6,604 nt of DNA from Chloroflexota bacterium (GCA_021813085.1 JAKAMA010000141.1:1-6604), one strand, 5' to 3'. Shown: positions 1 through 5,880, numbered from the stretch's first letter. Numbers and translations are program-made. Notes: a model not told the origin generated them from the letters alone.

Positions 1-2
1 TT

Positions 3-341
3 GCGCGGAACCACGGCCGCCATTGTGCCGTCCGGCGCGCTGACGCTGATCCGGGGGCGGCTGGACCTGCTGGGCAAGCGGCTGGTAGCTGCTTCTCGGC
101 TGCCACACAGGTCGGATATGACCTGGGGAAGCTGTCTCCGTCGATTGCTGCCGGCACGGTATTCACTATCGCCGTAGTTGGCGCTCCTGAGATTACGATA
201 CCAACAGTTATCGTTGCCTTAGGAGAAGGTGAGGGTACCGCCCTTGCACTCGGTGGTCCCGAAGACGTTGGTTGGGGATCCCAGCAGGACGCTGCTGTAA
301 GCTTGTACGAAGACGCTCCAGAAGCAATCGCCAAATGCTAA
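3..341 (+). CDS. C-terminal part of an unidentified protein, possibly an RHS toxin tail (5' end outside the window or broken)
   Basis: I do not recognise this protein. The frame is open from the left edge to a TAA at 339-341 and has no ATG or GTG start in the window, so it is partial. From about base 85 it reads as plausible protein: a small-residue and hydrophobic stretch (VFTIAVVGAPEITIPTVIVAL), then an acidic end finishing PEAIAKC. Before about base 85 this frame is rich in Arg, Ala and Gly and looks non-coding, while frame 1 and one minus-strand frame look better there. The true reading frame may therefore change near 85. G+C is only 31 of 60 bases in 181-240, well below the genes to the right. 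The stop overlaps the start of a small membrane-protein gene, and an RHS core fragment lies about 350 bases downstream. A polymorphic-toxin C-terminus is a reasonable guess from context alone. No toxin motif is visible. Confidence 0.45.
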   Translation, partial: ARNHGRHCAVRRADADPGAAGPAGQAAGSCFSAATQVGYDLGKLSPSIAAGTVFTIAVVGAPEITIPTVIVALGEGEGTALALGGPEDVGWGSQQDAAVSLYEDAPEAIAKC

Positions 342-580
342 GGGATTCATTCTGGCTTCGCATCGTCATACGAGTGCTTATCGTCGCCTGGGTGCCGACG
401 TTAACGATCGCAGGCCTGGGTATCATCGGCGCCGGAAGCCGCGCTTCAGTCGCGGGAGATGTCGCGGCAACACTCCTCCTCTACGTGATCTTTGTTACGC
501 TCTCGCTGATCTTTGGGCCCCGGTATTGGCGTCGGCTGGAGGATAAGCAGAACACTCGCAAGGCCGACCCGCCGCGATGA
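335..580 (+). CDS. small two-helix membrane protein, possible immunity protein
   Basis: 81 aa, not recognised. Two hydrophobic segments are clear: about residues 10-34 (RIVIRVLIVAWV onward to GIIGAG) and 43-61 (VAATLLLYVIFVTLSLIF). They are joined by a short polar loop and followed by a basic, polar tail (RYWRRLEDKQNTRK). The positive-inside rule would put both ends in the cytoplasm. I chose the ATG at 335 because it overlaps the preceding stop (ATGCTAA, 335-341), a typical arrangement for translational coupling, and places helix 1 close to the N-terminus. An upstream in-frame ATG at 272 would add 21 Arg/Cys-rich residues overlapping the previous gene and is less likely. Shine-Dalgarno pairing is weak (AGAAG near 322). 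A small membrane protein directly after a suspected toxin tail fits an immunity role. That is inference from position only. Confidence 0.6.
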   Translation: MLRDSFWLRIVIRVLIVAWVPTLTIAGLGIIGAGSRASVAGDVAATLLLYVIFVTLSLIFGPRYWRRLEDKQNTRKADPPR

Positions 581-589
581 TCCCATGTG

Positions 590-682
590 TCGTGTCCGCA
601 TCGGCGCCGCCCTCGCCGTGCCCGCTTTCGGATGCGAGTGTGAACCCGAGCTGTCGTTACATGGACCTAGGAGCGGACACGA
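590..682. repeat. 10-bp perfect inverted repeat spanning the gap before the RHS fragment
   Basis: TCGTGTCCGC at 590-599 is the exact reverse complement of GCGGACACGA at 673-682, with 73 bases between the arms. The pair starts just after the stop of the small membrane protein and ends about 10 bases before the RHS-homologous DNA. It could form a long stem-loop in RNA or mark an old insertion or recombination edge. There is no T-run to suggest a terminator. I see no convincing gene between the arms. Confidence 0.4.
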
Positions 683-691
683 TGTGAGTCC

Positions 692-955
692 GGCGCGGGC
701 GCGGGGACGCTATACTTCCTGCTGGCCGACCACCTGGGCGGCACGGTGGGCGTGATGGACACCAGCGGCAACGTCGTGGCGAAGGAGCAGTACTGGCCCT
801 ACGGCGCCGCGCGCACCGACGCGATCGCGACGGCCAGCCAGACCGACCGCCTCTTCACCGGCCAGCGGCAGGAGCCCGGCGACGCCGCGCTCGGCCTCTA
901 CTTCTACAACGCCCGCTTCTACAGCACGTACGCCACATGCCGAAGTGGGTCCTGA
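692..955 (+). pseudogene. RHS repeat-associated core fragment, truncated at both ends
   Basis: The translation is recognisably the end of an RHS/YD-repeat core: GTLYFLLADHLGGTVGVMD, then NVVAKEQYWPYG, LFTGQRQEPGD and LGLYFYNARFYSTYA. This matches the usual pattern of DHLGS, a D/E-x-Y-x-PYG turn, FTGQ and YYNARxY. In intact proteins the core continues into GRFLSPDP and NRYSYVLNNPL and then a variable toxin. Here the match stops after STYA (about 942) and the frame ends at a TGA at 953-955. Upstream, the frame is closed by a TAG at 668-670 with no proper start, so the fragment lacks its long N-terminal shell. It is GC-rich (46 of 60 in 841-900), unlike the DNA on either side. RHS proteins form a hollow beta shell that encloses a toxin. 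This piece of about 80 codons cannot do that alone and is best read as a displaced orphan core fragment. Confidence 0.8.
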
Positions 956-968
956 AGGTGAACCGTGA
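943..968 (+). pseudogene. last residues of a lost toxin tail, overlapping the next start
   Basis: After the core match stops, a different frame reads TPHAEVGPEGEP and ends at a TGA at 966-968. That stop overlaps the GTG start of the next gene (GTGA, 965-968), the overlap expected between a toxin and its immunity gene. I infer that a deletion removed the end of the core and nearly all of the toxin, leaving only these codons. The segment is too short to identify a toxin family, and the frame assignment rests on the overlap. Confidence 0.35.
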
Positions 969-1211
969 GCGTCGAAGTTCCACAAGGGCTGGGTGATGTC
1001 TGGGAGAACGGTTTCCGTATGCAGGCCACGCTAACGGGTGATTCGGAATGCCGAGTCGTGGCCAACAAGCCCGGGTTTGCGAACTCTGGCAAAGTTGCTC
1101 CTGTTTATCAGCGAGCAGCCACCGGGCTACCATTTCCATCTGGATCAATGGGGTGGTGGGCTCGACGACCGCAGCGACGCGCAAGTCATCTTTGAGCTTG
1201 AAGCATTGTAA
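965..1211 (+). pseudogene. immunity-like small protein, interrupted by a +1 frameshift
   Basis: The N-terminal half reads in frame 2 from a GTG at 965 (MSVEVPQGLGDVWENGF onward to VVANKPG). The C-terminal half reads in frame 3 to a TAA at 1209-1211 (LAKLLLFISEQPPGYHFHLD, then LDDRSDAQVIFELEAL). Removing any one base from CCCGGGTTT at 1070-1078 joins the halves as ANKPGLRTLAKLL and gives one coherent 81-aa protein. From memory, ANxxGLxxLAxxLL, then a GxHFHLD motif and a short acidic beta-strand end, resemble small immunity proteins found beside RHS toxins (Imm32-like). I cannot confirm the family here. AAGGTG at 956-961 is a good ribosome site three bases before the GTG. As written, translation from 965 ends at 1195 with an aberrant tail. 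The frameshift may be genuine decay or a homopolymer sequencing error. Confidence 0.6.
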
Positions 1212-1267
1212 TGTCGCTCCACGCCACACGCCTCCCCTGATGCAATGAAAGGCGGGCAACGTGGCCC

Positions 1268-1281
1268 GGGCGCCGGCGCCC
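1268..1281. repeat. 14-bp perfect palindrome in the convergent gap
   Basis: GGGCGCCGGCGCCC reads the same on both strands. It sits between the stop of the immunity-like gene (1211) and the stop of the GH15 gene on the other strand (1313). It could act as a weak two-way terminator, but it has almost no loop and no T-run on either side. In DNA this rich in G and C it may be chance. Confidence 0.3.
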
Positions 1282-1312
1282 CTCCGTCCTCCGTCCAGCC
1301 GCCCCCGCCCCG

Positions 1313-3340
1313 CTACCCCAGGCGCTCCGAGAGGAAGCTGACGCGCTCCGGCTCGTGCTTCGGGCGGCCGCACGTCGGGCAGAGGTTGAAGGACGCGCGC
1401 TTGCGGGTCATCTGCAGCACGGTGCGCACCAGCTCGGCATGGCTCCACGTCAACGGCGACACCGAGAGCGGCGCGTCGCTGTACGGGTCCACCTGCTCGG
1501 CCAGCACGCCGCTCGGCAGCGCGCGGTCTGCCACCCACTGCATCAGCTCGGCGGCCGGCTGCAGCTCGGCCTCCGAGGTCGCGCGCGCGATCTGCCACTG
1601 CGCGAGCCAGAGCGTGCAGACGAACCAGGGGTTGCCTGGGACGTCGCCGGCATCGGGCGCGCGCTGATACTGGTCGCGTTCGTAGCGGGCGAGGCCGCCG
1701 ACCGGCGTCTTCAGCCACAGGCGCGCGCGCACGTCCTCCATCGTGCTGACGATGCGCGGGTCGGAGGCATCGAACATGCCGAGCTGGAACAGCCCGCCGA
1801 CGCTGGCATCGACGGTCATGTCGGGCGTGTAGCCGCCGTCGTCGTCCGGCGTCAGCGTGCGCACGAAGCGCCGCTCGCCTTCGTGCCAGAAGTGCTCGAG
1901 CGTGGCCTGCTTCATGCGCTCCGCGGCCCCCGCCATGTGCTCCGCGTCGTCGCGGTCGCCGAAGGTCGCGAAGAAGCGCGACGCGGCCATCAGCCCGGCC
2001 CAGGTCGCCGCCACCGTCCACGCGTGGATGCCCCAGCGCTCCTCCCAGAGGTCGTACGAGGGCTTCGGCAGCCCCTCCGCGTCAACGTAGCGCAGCATGA
2101 ACTCGGCCGCCGGCCGGATCATCCCCTTGTAGAACGGCGTGATGAACTCCACATCGTGGTGGCGGTCGAAGTGCCGCCAGAGCGCCCAGAGCGGCAGCCC
2201 CGTCTCATCCTCCTGGATCGGCAACTGGCGCTTGCCGTCGCGCACCCACGGGTGCCACGAGCTGGCCAGCGTGCCATCGGTGTTGAACTTGTGCATCCAG
2301 TAGCCCTCGGGGCTCTGCACCTTCGACAGGAAGTCGAAGAACGGCCGCGTCGTGCCGTCGTAGCCGGCGTCGTCGAGCGCCGAGGCGACGAGCGCGCCGT
2401 CGCGCGGCCACACGTAGGCGTAGGTGTCGCGCGCGTACGTGGCGATGTCGTAGTCGGTCGCGGCGACGATGCCGCCGTGGTGGTCGATCTGCGTGCTGAT
2501 CGTCAGCAGGCTGCGCTTGAAGAGCCGGGCGACCGCGTCCGGCACGCCCTCGAGGTCGTTGTCCTCGGCGTTCGCCCACACCTTCCAGTACGCCTTCGTG
2601 CGCGCCTGCAGCCGCTCGGGCGATTTATCGACGATCACGGCGTTCACGGTGGCGACGTCCTGGTACGAGTAGCCGCAGCCGATCCAGTACCACGCGCTCT
2701 CCGACCCGTTCTCGCCCAGGACGAGCTGGAGCGCGCCGACGGAGTCGACGGCGCCCTGCACGACGGTGCTGCCGCTGAGCACGCCGTCCTCGGCGTCGCG
2801 CCAGGTGCCCTCCTTGCCGTCGCTCTCCTTCTTGCCGACGGCCCACTGGTCCAGGCCGGGCGGGCGGTTGCCCGTCTGGCCGCTCATCAGGAACCAGCGG
2901 CCGTCCTTGTAGTGGACCAGCGCCCGCTGCGACAGGTCGTAGTACGCCGTGTCGCCGATCTCGGTGCCGCCGATGTGGAAGTCGTTGTGGAAGAAGAGCC
3001 GCACCTCGCGCTGTTGCGCGCGCAGGTTGGTGACGACGAGCCGGCGCACGAGCGCGTACTCGTGGAAGTCCACGACGTCCGTGCAGGCGATGCGCAGGCC
3101 GGCCGCGTCGTTCGTCAGGACGACATCGGTCGCGAGCGTCTCCTCGACGTAGCGCTGCTCGACCCGCCAGGAGTCGTGCACCCAGCTAAAGGCGCCATCG
3201 GCCCAGACGCCAAGCCCGAAGCGATGCCCGGCCGTGTGGTTGCGCCCGCCGATGTGCGGGAAGTAGATGTCGCGCAGGTGGTAGCGGTCGTCGAAGTTGA
3301 CGAGCAGCCGGCCGTTGCCGATGGGGATGTCTCGCGGCAT
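1313..3340 (-). CDS. glycoside hydrolase family 15 (glucoamylase-type) protein
   Basis: 675 aa. GH15 enzymes are inverting exo-hydrolases that release glucose from the ends of alpha-glucans or related oligosaccharides. Residues 1 to about 250 are the beta-rich N-terminal domain of prokaryotic GH15 proteins (IPIGNGRLLVNFDDRYHLRDIYFPHIGG near the start). The rest is the (alpha/alpha)6 barrel. YVWPRDGA (309-316) is the conserved substrate-binding segment. DLWEERWG (430-437) carries the expected general acid, probably E433. LAEQVD (613-618) supplies the expected general base, E615, ahead of PLTWSHAE. No signal peptide is visible, so it probably acts in the cytoplasm on glycogen, maltodextrin or a similar glucan. 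Exact substrate is uncertain. The ATG at 3340 has GGGAGG six bases upstream and begins the conserved N-terminus, although the frame stays open much further upstream across proS. The C-terminus has an added CPTCGRP tail (654-660). It lies 53 bases after proS, probably cotranscribed. Confidence 0.93.
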   Translation of the reverse strand: MPRDIPIGNGRLLVNFDDRYHLRDIYFPHIGGRNHTAGHRFGLGVWADGAFSWVHDSWRVEQRYVEETLATDVVLTNDAAGLRIACTDVVDFHEYALVRRLVVTNLRAQQREVRLFFHNDFHIGGTEIGDTAYYDLSQRALVHYKDGRWFLMSGQTGNRPPGLDQWAVGKKESDGKEGTWRDAEDGVLSGSTVVQGAVDSVGALQLVLGENGSESAWYWIGCGYSYQDVATVNAVIVDKSPERLQARTKAYWKVWANAEDNDLEGVPDAVARLFKRSLLTISTQIDHHGGIVAATDYDIATYARDTYAYVWPRDGALVASALDDAGYDGTTRPFFDFLSKVQSPEGYWMHKFNTDGTLASSWHPWVRDGKRQLPIQEDETGLPLWALWRHFDRHHDVEFITPFYKGMIRPAAEFMLRYVDAEGLPKPSYDLWEERWGIHAWTVAATWAGLMAASRFFATFGDRDDAEHMAGAAERMKQATLEHFWHEGERRFVRTLTPDDDGGYTPDMTVDASVGGLFQLGMFDASDPRIVSTMEDVRARLWLKTPVGGLARYERDQYQRAPDAGDVPGNPWFVCTLWLAQWQIARATSEAELQPAAELMQWVADRALPSGVLAEQVDPYSDAPLSVSPLTWSHAELVRTVLQMTRKRASFNLCPTCGRPKHEPERVSFLSERLG

Positions 3341-3380
3341 GAAGCGCCTCCCGTCGCAGGGCGACCCGCCGTCACGGCCC

Positions 3381-3393
3381 GGCCCCGCGGGCC
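3381..3393 (-). other. small G+C hairpin directly after the proS stop
   Basis: GGCCC (3381-3385) and GGGCC (3389-3393) form a five-pair stem with a three-base loop immediately after the proS stop codon. No T-run follows. It is too weak to be a convincing terminator and would probably let transcription continue into the GH15 gene. It might act at the RNA level. Confidence 0.25.
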
Positions 3394-5103
3394 TTACGTC
3401 GCGCCGCCCCCGAGCATCGCGCGCGCCGCCCGCGCCGCCTCCGCCAGCGGCACGACGCGCGCGTCCTTCTCCGCCCGCCGCTTCAGCTCGGCGCCGCCCG
3501 CCTCGATGCTGCGCGGGCTGACGGTGACCCGTAGCGGCATGCCCAGCAGGTCGGCATCGTTGAACTTTACGCCGGCCGAGAGGTCCTCGCGGTCGTCGTA
3601 CAGCACCGCGAGGCCCGCGTCCTGTAGCTGTTGGTACACCTGCTCCGCGCTCTCGCGCACGCCCGTCTTGTCGAAGCCGAGCGCCGTCAGGTGCACGTCG
3701 TACGGCGCGATCTCCGGCGGCCAGATGATGCCGCGCTCGTCGTGGTTCGCCTCGATCGCCCCGGCGAAGACGCGGCCGACGCCGATGCCGTAGCAGCCCA
3801 TCACCGCCGGCCTGAGCTCCCCCGCCTCGTCCGAGAACTGCGCCTGCAGGCGCTCCGTGTAGACCGTGCCCAGCTTGAAGACGTGCCCCATCTCCATGCC
3901 GCGCTTCGTCTCGAGCGTGCCGCCGCAGCGCGGGCAGCGGTCGCCGGCGCGGGCGAGCGAGATATCGGCAACGACGTCGGCGGTCCAGTCGCGGCCGTAG
4001 TTGACGTTGCGGTAGTGCACGTCGGGCTTGTTGGCGCCGGCGACAAGGTTGGGCGAGCGAAGCGCGGAGTCGTCGGCGACGACCTTCACGCCCTTCAGCC
4101 CGACCGGCGATGCCGAGCCCGCGATCAGCCCGTGCTTGCGCACGCCCGCGTCGTCGAGCAGCGCCAGGCCGGTCGCCTTCAGCGCGTTGCGCAGCTTCGC
4201 CTCGTTGACCTCCAGGTCGCCCCGGATGGCGACGAACACCGGCTCGCCCTGCGCCTCGTAGAACACGGCCTTCAGCGTCTTCTCGTGCGGCACCCCGAGG
4301 AACGCGACGAGGTCGTCGATCGTCTTCTGCCCCGGCGTCGCGACCTCTTCGAGCGGCAGCGGCTCCTCGGCCGGCAGCTCGCGCTTCTTGTGGTCGGCCT
4401 TCTCCTCGTTCGCCGCGTAGCCGCAGGTGCCGCAGAGCAGGATCATGTCCTCGCCGACCTCGGTGAGGTACATGAACTCCTCGCTGTCCTTGCCGCCGAT
4501 CGCGCCGGAGTCGGCGAGCACGGGCACCGTCGGCACGCCGCAGCGGTCGAAGATGCGCGTGTAGGCGGCGCGCGCCGCCTGGTAGTTGGCGTCGAGCGCG
4601 TCCCAGTCGGTGTCGAAGCTGTAGGCGTCCTTCATCGTGAACTCGCGGGTGCGCATGAGGCCGCCGCGCGGGCGCGCCTCGTCCCGGAACTTCGTCTGGA
4701 TCTGGTAGACGAGCAGCGGCATGTCGCGGTAGCTCTGCACCTGGCGCTTGAACAGGTCGACCACGACCTCCTCGTGCGTCGGGCCGAGGACGAAGTCGCG
4801 CTCGCGGCGGTCCCGGAACCGCACCAGCACATCGCGCATGGTCTCGAGCCGGCCGGATTCGGCCCACATCTCCGCCGGCTGGATCGCCGGCATCATCACC
4901 TCTTGCCCGCCCGCCCGGTCCATCTCCTCACGGATGATCTGCTCGATCTTGCGCATCACCCGCCAGCCGATGGGCAGGTAGCTGTAGACGCCGGCGGCGA
5001 GCTGCTGCGCGAGCCCCGCGCGGAGCATGAGCTGGTGGTTCGGCGTGTCCGCCTCGGCCGGCGCGTGCCGCAGCGTCTTGGCGAACAGGTGGGACATGCG
5101 CAT
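3394..5103 (-). CDS. proS: prolyl-tRNA synthetase, bacterial type with editing insertion
   Basis: 569 aa, the normal length for bacterial-type ProRS, which charges tRNA-Pro with proline. The class II core is complete. GPTHEE is at 108-112 and just after. Motif 2 is KFRDEARPRGGLMRTREF with MKDAYSF (138-163). Motif 3 is GCYGIGVGR (436-444). Between motifs 2 and 3, about 225-400, lies the YbaK-like insertion that hydrolyses mischarged Ala-tRNA-Pro, with KTLKAVFY (275-282) and the LIAGSASPVGL loop (326-336). Two CxxC pairs, C224/C227 and C390/C393, bracket the insertion and may bind zinc together. The C-terminal anticodon-binding domain shows DDR, then KFNDADLLGMP (about 503-523). The ATG at 5103 is preferred over an in-frame ATG at 5097 because GAGGG (5111-5115) lies seven bases upstream. 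Essential housekeeping gene. It follows the 179-aa gene after 149 bases and precedes GH15 in the same direction. Confidence 0.97.
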   Translation of the reverse strand: MRMSHLFAKTLRHAPAEADTPNHQLMLRAGLAQQLAAGVYSYLPIGWRVMRKIEQIIREEMDRAGGQEVMMPAIQPAEMWAESGRLETMRDVLVRFRDRRERDFVLGPTHEEVVVDLFKRQVQSYRDMPLLVYQIQTKFRDEARPRGGLMRTREFTMKDAYSFDTDWDALDANYQAARAAYTRIFDRCGVPTVPVLADSGAIGGKDSEEFMYLTEVGEDMILLCGTCGYAANEEKADHKKRELPAEEPLPLEEVATPGQKTIDDLVAFLGVPHEKTLKAVFYEAQGEPVFVAIRGDLEVNEAKLRNALKATGLALLDDAGVRKHGLIAGSASPVGLKGVKVVADDSALRSPNLVAGANKPDVHYRNVNYGRDWTADVVADISLARAGDRCPRCGGTLETKRGMEMGHVFKLGTVYTERLQAQFSDEAGELRPAVMGCYGIGVGRVFAGAIEANHDERGIIWPPEIAPYDVHLTALGFDKTGVRESAEQVYQQLQDAGLAVLYDDREDLSAGVKFNDADLLGMPLRVTVSPRSIEAGGAELKRRAEKDARVVPLAEAARAARAMLGGGAT

Positions 5104-5120
5104 CGGGGAACCCTCGGCCG

Positions 5121-5137
5121 CCGGCGTTCCGCGCCGG
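5121..5137 (-). promoter_or_regulatory. hairpin in the proS leader
   Basis: CCGGCG (5121-5126) and CGCCGG (5132-5137) form a perfect six-pair stem with a five-base loop, ending six bases upstream of the proS ribosome site in the direction of transcription. It could affect translation initiation. I looked for the conserved T-box sequence that often controls synthetase genes and did not find it, so any regulatory role is conjecture. Confidence 0.35.
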
Positions 5138-5171
5138 TGTCGGCTGTCGTGCGGAAGCTTAGCGGACGCGC

Positions 5172-5187
5172 GGGGTGAGCTCACCCC
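5172..5187. promoter_or_regulatory. 16-bp perfect palindrome upstream of proS, possible operator
   Basis: GGGGTGAGCTCACCCC is self-complementary over 16 bases and lies about 70 bases upstream of the proS start, in the gap after the 179-aa gene. The size and symmetry fit a dimeric repressor site. The central TGAGCTCA would also fold into a stem in RNA. No convincing -10/-35 pair is visible next to it, so I cannot say whether it is an operator, part of an attenuator or chance. Confidence 0.35.
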
Positions 5188-5227
5188 CCGGCTCCCGTGA
5201 ACGGCCATACGGCTCGTCTGAGGACGC

Positions 5228-5250
5228 CCGGCCGCTCCGCCGCCGGCCGG
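5228..5250 (-). terminator. possible terminator-like hairpin after the 179-aa gene
   Basis: CCGGCCG (5228-5234) and CGGCCGG (5244-5250) form a seven-pair, all-G/C stem with a nine-base loop. The hairpin begins two bases beyond the stop codon of the 179-aa gene in the direction of transcription. No T-run follows, so intrinsic termination is unproven. In GC-rich bacteria such stems can still terminate or protect the 3' end. Confidence 0.35.
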
Positions 5251-5252
5251 CG

Positions 5253-5792
5253 TCAGGGTGTGGCGAGGAGCTTGCGGACGATCGGCGGCATCAGCGCGGC
5301 GAACGGCGACGGCGGCTCGGACACGTCGTTGATCTCGAACCCGCGCGGCGTCGTGCGGTAGGTGCGGAAGCCATCGACGCTCACGCGCGCCTTGCGGCAG
5401 ATGCGCTTGGCCTGCGCGCCGTAGCCGACGGGCACGTAGAGGTAGAACGCGGCGCCCTTGATCGCCGCGTAGCGCGCCCACGCGCGCTTCGCCTCCGCCT
5501 CCGTGACCTGCTCGACCGTGGCGACCGCCACCGTCATCACCAGGTCCGTCTCTCCCGTGTTGCGCTTGGAGACGACGACGATGTCCGGGGCGATCTCGGC
5601 GTCGCCGACCTTCACCCCCATCGTCACCTCGGGCACGTTGATGTGCGTGCGGTAGGAGGGATGTTCCGGCGTCGGAAACTGGAAGCGCCGTTCGGCGATC
5701 TCGTGGATCGCGTTCAGGTGCTTCTCGTCGACGGTGCGCGTCGTGCGATCGAGCAGCTCGTCGACATCTTCCCAGCGCGTGTCAAGGGTCAT
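5253..5792 (-). CDS. conserved hypothetical protein, possibly restriction-endonuclease-like fold
   Basis: 179 aa, function unknown. An N-terminal helical stretch (LLDRTTRTVDEKHLNAIHEIAERR, about 13-36) is followed by alternating strands. These include EIAPDIVVVSKR (66-77), a strand MTVAVATVEQ (86-95), a helix TEAEAKRAWARYAAI (97-111) and FYLYVPVGYGAQAKRIC (116-132), ending with GFRTYRTTPRGFEINDV (141-157). The order PDIVVV, strand, KRxW..Y helix, then FYLYVPxG recalls Uma2-like and related PD-(D/E)XK proteins. The acidic residue usually expected in the central strand is not obvious (VAVATV), so nuclease activity is doubtful. No signal or membrane segment. The ATG at 5792 is chosen because GGAG lies eight bases upstream and a good promoter sits just before it. 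An upstream in-frame ATG at 5879 would start inside that promoter. It is transcribed towards proS, 149 bases away, with a hairpin between them. Confidence 0.75.
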   Translation of the reverse strand: MTLDTRWEDVDELLDRTTRTVDEKHLNAIHEIAERRFQFPTPEHPSYRTHINVPEVTMGVKVGDAEIAPDIVVVSKRNTGETDLVMTVAVATVEQVTEAEAKRAWARYAAIKGAAFYLYVPVGYGAQAKRICRKARVSVDGFRTYRTTPRGFEINDVSEPPSPFAALMPPIVRKLLATP

Positions 5793-5830
5793 GGCTCCAG
5801 CTCCGATGCAGCGTGCGTCGCGTTCGGGGG

Positions 5831-5860
5831 ATGATAGTGCGCAACCCGCCCCACGCTCAA
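5831..5860 (-). promoter_or_regulatory. sigma-70-type promoter for the 179-aa gene
   Basis: On the minus strand TTGAGC (5860-5855, -35, 4 of 6 matches to TTGACA) is followed after 18 bases by TATCAT (5836-5831, -10, 5 of 6 matches to TATAAT). Transcription would start near 5824, giving a leader of about 30 bases with a ribosome site before the ATG at 5792. The best promoter match I see in the window. Confidence 0.55.
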
Positions 5861-5864
5861 GGTC

Positions 5865-5880
5865 TGTGCCGGCAGGCACA
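5865..5880. repeat. inverted repeat just upstream of the 179-aa gene promoter
   Basis: TGTGCC (5865-5870) and GGCACA (5875-5880) are perfect inverted arms around GGCA. It lies four bases upstream of the -35 element of the leftward promoter, where an activator or repressor could bind. This role is inferred from position only. Confidence 0.3.

Noticed and set aside
513..755. 80-residue + strand frame over the membrane-protein end and the RHS fragment
   Set aside because: It overlaps recognisable RHS core in another frame and the well-supported membrane protein. Its sequence is rich in Arg, Trp and Cys without motifs.
3341..4867. Continuous open frame upstream of the GH15 start, overlapping proS
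   Set aside because: The translation is dominated by Arg, Ala and Gly and lacks motifs, while proS reads perfectly in another frame of the same strand. The GH15 start at 3340 has its own ribosome site.
1355..5178. Very long + strand open frames opposite GH15 and proS
   Set aside because: They are antisense shadows caused by high G+C at third positions. The composition (Val, Arg, Ala, His repeats) is not protein-like and there are no motifs.
5104..5252. T-box riboswitch upstream of proS
   Set aside because: The GGGGTGAG stretch looked promising, but the conserved T-box core AGGGTGG-N-ACCGCG is absent and no specifier arrangement could be recognised.
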